The notes under the pieces are model-generated. The model saw only the letters and a program-made list of their open reading frames with translations, did no database searches and was not told the origin of the DNA. This document shows positions 24,193-64,000 of a DNA stretch of 64,000 nt, piece after piece. The stretch is taken from positions 13,119,874 to 13,183,873 of the forward strand of contig CM030862.1 in the NCBI GenBank assembly GCA_018105865.1, written 5' to 3'. The first letter of the stretch is position 1; each line of letters begins with the position of its first letter. Made by a program: the position numbers and the translations under genes. The stretch is from Metaphire vulgaris. Taxonomy: Eukaryota > Annelida > Clitellata > Crassiclitellata > Megascolecidae.

Positions 24193-24838
24193 CGGAGACA
24201 TAGACAGAGGCGGAAAGAGACACAGTTATGAATCTAAACCGGTTCTAACCTTTCAACTCGAGTGTTGACCGTTCGACTAACGTTTTCATAACATTAAACT
24301 ATAAACTGTGAGATAAAAAAAATGTTGTCAAATAATAATGTTCTATATTAAAGCCTTATAATATTATGTTGACGTTAATTATAAAATGCACAATGCTGGC
24401 TGCTGTCGGGGGAAATTCTGGTAATGGCCTCTGGCCTGTTACTGTCAGTCGATCTTTTTTTATTAATTCACCGCCGCCGAATAAACAAAGCTCAAAGTGA
24501 ACTGAATTTGCAGTGAGTGTTTCTCTTTCTTGCTAAAGGAAAACTGGTTTCGGTCGCTGCAATGGCCAGCCATTGGTTTAACGGACATTTACTGCAGTCA
24601 TTATTTTCTTCTCGCCTCTGCTTTGACAACAGAGGCATAATAGGGAAGTGGGAAAGTCCGCTCCTCTGGTCTTATATTTGGTCGATATATTTCCTCGATT
24701 GATGTGAGAAAATGAAAGGGGGTCATGGCGAGCGTGGTGTACACTTTTGTCATTTTTTACATTTCACTTTCTGAGTTAAAATAAGGTCAATTTCTAATCG
24801 GTTGAGAGAGGCTGATGACGTATGGTCAGGTCCAAATA

Positions 24839-25008
24839 CAGTAGAACCTCGATACAACGTCTAATCGATTACTCGGTTATAACGTACCGCAATGTACAGT
24901 CCCGTGTGATGCGCTAACGTATTGTGTGGTTTTGGATATAACGTACCTCGGATATAACGTACTCAATTTGACAGACCCCGTTATGTACGCTATAACGAAG
25001 TTCTACTG
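24839..25008 (+). mobile_element. pogo/Tigger-like MITE, copy 1
   Basis: A 170-bp element with inverted ends CAGTAGAACCTCG and CGAAGTTCTACTG, flanked by TA on both sides. Inside are repeated GATATAACGTAC-type motifs. TA target sites and CAG..CTG ends fit the Tc1/mariner superfamily, pogo/Tigger branch. It is non-coding. Confidence 0.75.
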
Positions 25009-25766
25009 TACACTTTTTTAAAGAGCAGTTGAGAAACTGGTCTTAACTTCATCTTGAAACTTCATCACAGATACGAAGAATTCTGATTTCGATAATTAAT
25101 AATTGACGCAACAAATAGTTATATGGTCTTGATCGACAGAGAGCAACAGTTGTTAGCGGGCTTGTTAAAGTTCGAGCTATTGAGGATGATTTCTCGCACG
25201 TACACTGAGTAATAAGTCCATACAATGCATTTGCACCGAAAAATTATGACAAACTATGTCTCTGCTCGGCTGCTTAATGATTCTATAGGCAACAATTAAA
25301 CAACGAAGGCTTTTTGTTTTTCGTCCAACGATTATTTCTTAAGATAGGCGGGGCTTCTGTGGGCTAAACTAAAGGCCCATTGGGGCCATTGCTGTCGTTT
25401 TGGCCCCAAAATAAAAGGTCGAAGCTCTGTTCCAACGCCTTTTAATGAGAAAAAATGTTTCATCGTAAAAACCGGACATAGTATAAGAGATAAATGAATT
25501 ACAGCCTGTCATACAAGTTCTTGATTCATGAGTGTCGTGTAAGCTGAAGCAGCGACAAACGACAATAAATTAATATTTGATATCGGTTTCGTTTTATCTC
25601 TGCACTCAGTTGGTTACTTTTATTTAGAAGTCTGTCAGTTCAGTCAATGCATTTAGACAGACAGTCTGTTTCAGGAGCTTTTTTCTTGATCAGACATCAA
25701 CAATATATATTCGTTTTAGCACTCGAACGAGTATTTCTCTGGTTTTAACATATTAACGTTGTTTTT

Positions 25767-25768
<2 letters not shown>

Positions 25769-25818
<50 letters not shown>
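25769..25818 (+). repeat. (GA)n tract directly in front of a start codon
   Basis: About 25 GA units end one base before the ATG of otopetrin gene 3. The tract itself is open in the same frame, so the start codon rests on paralog similarity. Confidence 0.9.
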
Positions 25819-25823
<5 letters not shown>

Positions 25824-27614
25824 TTTGATTCGAAAGATGAAGGACTTCTTCTGGTGGTTCCGAATCGTTCTCACTTTCGGTGACGTCATCGAAATGGTAG
25901 ACGACAGCGGCGATCAGTGGACCGTAACGACCGTCTGCTACAACGGAAAGGTGGCTTCGCTTCAGCTGTTCCTCGTCATGACAGCTGTCTGTCTGTCTTT
26001 GAGTTTCTGGCGCCTGATGGCGAATACTTTCGGCGCTGCAAAGACGGCGGCTCTACTGGCCTTCATGTTGCTCGGACTCGGAATTCTGTTACATTTCAAC
26101 GTCCACAGGTCCCGGATATTGTCTCCACGGCAGTCAGACTCTCCACCGCCTCCTCGAGACAACATTCCTCTGTTCGGAATCTCCGTCTTCTACTTCTTCG
26201 GCTGCGCGGTGGACATCTTCCAAATGTTCCTGTCTACCTCTTGCTTCGACGTCTGGCGTACCTGTCGGACCGTCTACTACACGGCGACCGGGTGGCTTCA
26301 CCTGTGCTTCCACGTCGTCAGGATCGTCTACCTGGGCGCCCAGACCCTGTTCTGCGTCGTCTTCGACGGGTCGACCATGGTCGACTGCTGCTCGACCCGC
26401 TGTGGGTTGATGTACCTGGCTGCAGTCAACGTCTGCCTGTCCGTCGACTGCTTCGTAGACACGGCCTTCAACCTGATCGTGGCAGGAAATCCTGCGGACA
26501 ATCCCAAGGTAAAGTGCTTCGTGGATGATTCGAACGTCTCGGTTGAGGCAATCCAGTGTCTTCGACAGAACACGACCATGTTTCATTTCCTAAACACCTA
26601 CGTGTCACCCATCTACATACCGATAGCCGTCCAGATGGCCGTTCTGACGGGCCAATGCCTCGGCCACCTGTTCGACCGCTGCACCGCCAGGCCCCCGCCG
26701 GCGGCGGCGGCGGTGACTACCTCCGGAGCTGTGGAATGGACAGAAGCGCCGGAACACCGGACTACGAACGACTTCTTTCGGACGCGGCGCCTAACAATCC
26801 GGACGATGGTGAGGAGCCCTATACGGATCCATTGGACGGAGGCAACTACATTCGCCTGAAGCAGAGCAGCGAGACGACATCTGGCGAAGACGGACCGCCT
26901 AATCCACCGACAGCAACATGGCAATGCAGACTCCAGTTGGCTTTCCTTCTCGCTTTCCTCGTGAACGCCGTATTACTGGGTCTGGCCATACTGCACCGCA
27001 TCCACTCGGAAGCGACCGCTTACCTGTACTACGACCTGCCCTTCCGAGCGCTGATGCTGGCTGCCACCGTCGCTGGATTCGCCCTCAGCAGACCTTTCCA
27101 GGTGCTTCGCGGCGGCGGCGGCGTCTCGTTTAGCGCCCTCGACTACGTCCTCCTGGTTTCCTCCATGGGTCACCTGCAACTGTCGCTGATCGCCTTCATA
27201 CCTCGTGCCATTCGAGGCCTGAGTCTACTGGCCGTTGAGAAACTGCTGAATGCCGCCCAGGGCTGTCTTCAGACGACCTTTGCCCTCTACTCCGCCAGAG
27301 TTACGACGACGTTGTTGGAACGGCGCCGGGTCTTCGAGTGTCTCGTCTTCTTTCTGGCGGTCTCGAACGGGACCCTGTGGCTGGTCGAGACGTGCATCGG
27401 CCTAATTCTGAGCCTGCGTCGCGACGGACACATCGACCAGCGCAGCAGCGTCGAAGCGACCTACTATGGGTCGATGGCTTGGTCGGCCATGAACAACACC
27501 CTCGTTCCCTTTGATCTTATGTTTCATCTGTTGAGCTGTTTCGCCTTCGCAAGAACGTTTCTCTCTCAGAGACCCAAGAGCAGGGCAATATCAAGGACTG
27601 AGCACAACTCATAG
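25819..27614 (+). CDS. OTOP: Otopetrin-like channel, gene 3 (one frame break, altered segment 5)
   Basis: An intronless gene of about 600 codons. Segments 1-6 are in one frame, starting MSLIRKMKDFFWWFRIVLTF, which parallels the starts of genes 1 and 2. Segments 7-12 are in another frame, ending TEHNS. The switch falls in the GC-rich GGC repeat at 26689-26715, in the linker between halves. Family marks are FHVVRIVYLGAQTLFC in segment 4, SNGTLWLVETC in segment 11 and YYGSMAWSAMNNTLVP before segment 12. In segment 5 the sequence is NVCLSVDCFVDTAF: the Trp and the Glu of genes 1 and 2 are Ser and Thr. Otopetrin homology is clear; normal proton conduction is doubtful. Confidence 0.8.
26689..26715 (+). 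repeat. C/GGC tract holding the frame change of otopetrin gene 3
   Basis: Before the tract, coding reads GHLFDRCTA. After it, in another frame, coding reads PDYERLLSDAAPNN, an acidic linker like those of the paralogs, followed by segment 7. A single indel in the C5/GGC run explains it. Confidence 0.72.
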
Positions 27615-27636
27615 GAGGAAGCCCTGTTAATTAAAA

Positions 27637-27705
27637 GGGGCGCGGTGGAGCAGTGGTAGAATTCTTGTCACGCAACCCGAGTGTAGCGGGATCGAATTCA
27701 TGAAC
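27637..27705 (+). mobile_element. Truncated tRNA-derived SINE head
   Basis: GGCGCGGTGGAGCAGTGG resembles the A-box region of the SINE at 5321, and GGGATCGAATTC matches a B box. The copy is cut off just before a family B hAT element. Confidence 0.6.
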
Positions 27706-27713
27706 AGAATAAC

Positions 27714-27895
27714 CAGGAGCGTAGCGACGGGGGGCATATCGGTATATACACACACCCCAAAATTCACCCCCCCAAAAAAAAAAATTCAGACTACCTTATA
27801 ATTTTTAATTTGTTTTTTAAGATTTTCAAAGTTTTTAAAGATTCATACCACCGAAATCACATTATCCCCCCATCAAATTCCTCGCTACGCCCCTG
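27714..27895 (+). mobile_element. hAT-type MITE, family B, copy 2
   Basis: The ends are CAGGAGCGTAGCGACG and CTCGCTACGCCCCTG. The flanking octamers AGAATAAC and ATAATAAC match at 7 of 8. Confidence 0.72.
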
Positions 27896-28727
27896 ATAAT
27901 AACTTTCCAAGGAGGAACTTCGAAAAATCTTTTTTGAAATGTGGGTGGCTCAAGTAAAATCGCAACATCGCTTAAGTGGCATTCCCAGTTTTCTTTATCT
28001 TGTCTCTTCTGTTCGTTTCATTAAAAATGTCATCACCACTTTATTTAACTAGGCTACTCAGTTCTTTTCCAGTTAATTTCAAAAGCCGTTTAATTTCCAG
28101 TTTCACATCCTTCTTTCTAATTGGTCAATCGCTTCTTATCAGCGAGAAAATCAAACAACTGATCAGATCAACAAAGTTTATTTCAAACTTCCATCTGCAG
28201 CGGATCAATTAACGAAATTATTTTTAAAAATAAGAAGAACTTACGTTGTTAAACAGTGGCTTCCACCCTCCCCCACCCTTACCCCCACCCAGTCTATTGT
28301 CCCACTGAATCCAACGCCTTTACCCAATTTTTACAAAAAATTCCCGACATGCTTCTTTTCTTTACACGAATTTCTTTCTTGTTTCCCAGACGAGAAAATA
28401 TAGTCACCAATTTTTTGGTGTAACGCCAGTCAAAATGGATCGACCCCCACCCGAAAATCTGGGAGCCGTTGTTTCTAAATACTGACTTTGGAAAAATATT
28501 CGTCAACGTCTCTGACTACTAGAAAATTGCGCAATTTCACTTGAACAGCAGAATTTGTTTTAAAATGCAGCGCTAGATAAACGCAGAGGAGTCTTCTTTT
28601 TTTGCCTCTGGTTTCCAGCAGCGGTAACAGCTGCGGCCAAACGATGGCAGAGACTGCCACATCGACGAATCAACGTATAGTTCCTCGTCGGCACAGGTGA
28701 ATGATTCCCAAGCAGTTGAAGAGTTCA

Positions 28728-28772
<45 letters not shown>

Positions 28773-28780
28773 AACGATGG
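27896..28780. other. Spacer between otopetrin gene 3 and the UNC13 3' end
   Basis: AT-rich sequence without recognisable coding. A CA repeat lies at 28724-28770. The two genes are transcribed towards each other. Confidence 0.5.
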
Positions 28781-28782
28781 AA

Positions 28783-28788
28783 TTTATT
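28783..28788 (-). terminator. Candidate polyadenylation signal of UNC13
   Basis: AATAAA on the minus strand, about 165 nt beyond the proposed stop codon. The intervening 3' UTR holds a GA run. Confidence 0.45.
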
Positions 28789-28885
28789 TTCAAACGCTGC
28801 GCAATGAATCACAAAAATTGCCGGAGAAAAACCGCGTGCAAGTGGTCAACGACGGTTGCTGTTGTATACGGCAGGTGACGTCATC

Positions 28886-28926
<41 letters not shown>

Positions 28927-28949
28927 GCGGACCACCTGTTCCTAACAGG

Positions 28950-60978
<32,029 letters not shown>

Positions 60979-61180
60979 CTGAAAACACAAATCCTATATA
61001 CTCATTCGTCTATTTTTCAACGGATTTTCATTTCGTGCCAACATCTATTGATATTTAGCGACATGCATAGATACCTGCATATACCCCAGTATTTTATAAT
61101 GATAAAATACTCGGTGTTCGCCAAAAATCGCAAATAAATCCTTAGATAAATGTTCGAAGCGACGACATATAGCCTATTAA

Positions 61181-61253
61181 CCCCTTAACTGGGCAACTAT
61201 TTGTAACTCAATGTAAAATGGACGAGCGTTACTCGGGGCACCCAGTTAAGGGG
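61181..61253 (+). mobile_element. Tiny TTAA-flanked palindromic MITE (piggyBac-like)
   Basis: 73 bp with perfect 13-bp inverted ends CCCCTTAACTGGG and CCCAGTTAAGGGG, flanked by TTAA on both sides. TTAA duplications and ends beginning CCC are typical of piggyBac-type elements. Confidence 0.7.
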
Positions 61254-61257
61254 TTAA

Positions 61258-61969
61258 AATAATATCTTTAGAATTCACTTGGACGAGTGTTGGCGCGCCA
61301 TTCAGTGACATTGAAATGCATATTTGCTGTTCTTCGTGTCTGAGGGGTTCAGTCCAATCTCTCCATTGGGGTAATTAATTCAGACGGCTCTTTACGCTTT
61401 CTGGGGTGCGGGGGGCTGTGGGTGCTGGAAAACGCTTGGAACAGCCTCAACCTCCATCCGGGTTTTTACATAAAAGCAGAGCTTCGTAGAATACAAAAGC
61501 TTTGCCTTATATAGAGGAAGCTTTGCTGACTGTCCGTGTATGCACACGGGAAATCTGCTGATTAGGAGAGGAAGAACTATATATGAGAGACAAAGATGGA
61601 CTGAGAGACAGAGACAGACAGAAAGTATTAGACTGAAACAGATGAATGGGTGGCACATGGATTAAATTAAACCGCGAGGCCAATATCGCGAGTGACACCC
61701 AAAACTAACGAAGAAATCCAACGCATCATGGGCATATGTGGTGTAACGCCGAATCGTCTCTCTCTCTCGTAGAATTAAAGGACAGTGCACTCTGCTGCTG
61801 CTGCTGCTGCTGCTGCACATGAGCTGTGTGGAATCCTGTGTGTGATAATCCCGTGAATCTTCAAATTAAAGTGTCCATTAAAATCCGAAATCCAATCCAA
61901 TTACACGCCAGGGCGAATCCCGCAAAGAACCCGCTTAGAGGAAGGATAAGACCCTCGTTCTATACAAGG

Positions 61970-62053
<84 letters not shown>

Positions 62054-62540
62054 CATATATATACAAGGAAGCCCCCTCTGCTGTATGCCACAGCATTACA
62101 GTTGACTAATACAACGACGACGACGACGACGACCTCGAATTGTCTTCCTCGCAACGGAAAACATTTTTTATCCTAACCGAACTTTCTCCAAGGAGGATCT
62201 GCGCCTCCTGTCGCTCCCCCCGCCCCCACCTCCTCCGTGTCACTGTGCCTATCCCTCTCTTTGTCCGCCTCCCTCCGTCCGTTCGTTCTTCGGTTCTAGT
62301 CTGGCTTCATTTCGGCGTCGCGATCGATGCAGAGTAACTAGCTCTCTCTCTCCATATAAAGCGGCGACATCCTCCGAACGGACGGACTCCTTCGCCCACG
62401 GTCACTGTGTCCAGCAGTGCCCCCCCGCCCCCCCCCCCCCCCTCACCCGCCCCTCACCCCCTTAGCGACGTCAACGGTGTCCAGCATGGCCGTTCCTTTG
62501 ACAGAACACAGAACACTGTTTACCATACATGACTTTTCTA

Positions 62541-62602
<62 letters not shown>

Positions 62603-63251
62603 ATTTTCCTCTCCTTTCTCAATCCTATCACCCCATCCAAATCTACAGACACACGTAGCCTCGTTTTCATTCGTTCCGCCTCGCTTCGATTATTCTCTCT
62701 TTACTGCCTAGAAAGCCACAGTAATTAATTTTCGCCTCTGACCCAGATTTGCCCGGAATCTCCGTGACCTAATTTCGACGGCCTTCCGGTCTGTTTCGGC
62801 CTCGTTTTCGTTTCTTGCGTCTCATTTCTATTCGATACCGACAGAGATTTCGCCCTCAAGATGCAGCTGCTTTCCCTAAATCTCCTCTCGCAGATATTCC
62901 ACTTGGAAGGCGAATCGTTCTTCCAGAAAATCCATCCTCCTATCCTCCTCCATCTCCACGAGAATTATTCGCCTCTTCTTCCTCTCTCTCTCTCTCTCTC
63001 TCACTCTATCTCTCTCCCCTCTCCCCACTCCTTCTCTGCCCCTGCCCTCGGCCAGCACCCCAACGGCGTCGAATAATTTGCTGTTTGCGTGTTTCGCTTA
63101 ATTATAATTATTTGTCAGATTAAAAGCAACGTCGAGGAGAGAATTCTGGGGGACGAGGCGACCTGCCCGCGTCCCGTTCTGGGTTCGCCCCTCACTGGTC
63201 TGGCGACGCCGCCGTTCGCCACGGCGTCATGGCAACGGCATATCATTGACG

Positions 63252-63302
<51 letters not shown>

Positions 63303-64000
63303 CCCGTCGTCAAGTCGACGTCACGCCGAAGTCATCTGCGGCGTCAAGCGTCATCCGCATGACATCGCAAATATTATTAGATCGATCACCATTTTGGTCT
63401 TGACTCCGATTCTGACCCCCTACCCCCCAGACCTTCCTCCCCCCATTTAACGACCGCATACTCCACTCGGCGGGCGCTAGTGGCGGGTGAGAGAGCGGCG
63501 CGGAGCAGACGGGGGACAAGCCGGGTACGACTCCGTCTTCTCGGCTGGCTGCGTCCGCCCCTGCGGCCGACCGACCGACCGACCGATCGATCGCTTCGCT
63601 TGTAAATTCGATGACCGTGCTAAGAGCCGGACCGGATGATCCATACTTTGGACCAGGGCTAAGGCGGGGCCTATCGAACGACCAACGGGGCCGGACCCGA
63701 GACTGAGGGCCGCCCCCCCAGCCCCACATCCACCCCCATCCAAATCGAAACAATTTGTCACTCGCCTTTCCCTGAGAGCGTCGAAACGCATGGCCATCGA
63801 AAAGGATCGTGTCACAATATTTCACAATACAATATGGCAATATACCGGGCGCCATAATAAACTGAAGGGCATCCGCGAAATAAGCGTAGAACTTCGTAGA
63901 TGCTACGGATTTTAGCATAGAAATACAGAGGACGCGGCGCGTAGAAAAACACAGGCATGCGTGTAGGCCTACAACTGGACGCGCATTTCTGGCACAGAAG
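61258..64000. other. No gene assigned; possible further UNC13 5' sequence
   Basis: It contains a TA repeat (61972-62047), CT repeats (62541-62600, 63257-63298) and GC-rich stretches. A 202-codon minus-strand frame at 63310-63918 could contain an upstream exon, but nothing in it is recognisable. Confidence 0.4.
61972..62047 (+). repeat. (TA)n microsatellite
   Basis: About 38 uninterrupted TA units. Confidence 0.95.

Noticed and set aside
63310..63918. 202-codon minus-strand frame
   Set aside because: It is long and GC-rich and could hold an UNC13 5' exon. No segment is recognisable and no splice pair is compelling, so it is not called.

Overview
This window is metazoan nuclear DNA. It has spliced genes with GT..AG introns, a neuronal-type gene (UNC13), a family of 12-pass membrane proteins, and very many microsatellites and small transposons. 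The species cannot be named from sequence alone. A methylthioribose-kinase relative, the otopetrin expansion and the density of TA, CT, TAA and GAT microsatellites point to an invertebrate, probably aquatic; that is inference.

Region 1 (about 1-7.1 kb, plus strand): an eight-exon gene related to 5-methylthioribose kinase. The fold-defining motifs can be followed, but the catalytic HGD Asp and the metal-binding DPE motif are missing, so it is probably a pseudokinase. Its introns hold several hAT-type MITEs and one tRNA-derived SINE, most with clear target-site duplications. From 7.1 to 16.6 kb I see only repeats, a 0.4-kb tandem duplication and one promoter-like patch.

Region 2 (16.6-27.6 kb): three single-exon otopetrin-like genes in the order plus, minus, plus. 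The middle gene is an intact 626-codon frame with twelve membrane segments. The outer two need one or two frame changes, and every change falls inside a simple repeat that encodes a loop or linker. Otopetrins are proton channels. The third gene lacks the glutamate seen in membrane segment 5 of the other two.

Region 3 (28.9 kb to at least 61 kb, minus strand): a large UNC13/Munc13 gene, the synaptic-vesicle priming factor. I could place 28 exons, from the N-terminal conserved motif through C1, C2B, the MUN domain and the second half of C2C. Splice phases agree across almost all joints, which supports the exon map strongly. Two places do not read cleanly. One is a 74-nt MUN exon that is out of phase. 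The other is a MUN C-terminal exon with an internal ~80-bp duplication and several indels. The stretch between the end of MUN and the middle of C2C was not found. More 5' exons may lie beyond 61 kb.

The introns hold a 3.4-kb fold-back (inverted-repeat) structure, a SPIN-like hAT element, pogo/Tigger-like TA-flanked MITEs (one seeding a 17-bp minisatellite), a tiny TTAA-flanked palindromic element and an internally deleted non-LTR retrotransposon. The three gene groups have unrelated functions and show no sign of joint regulation.
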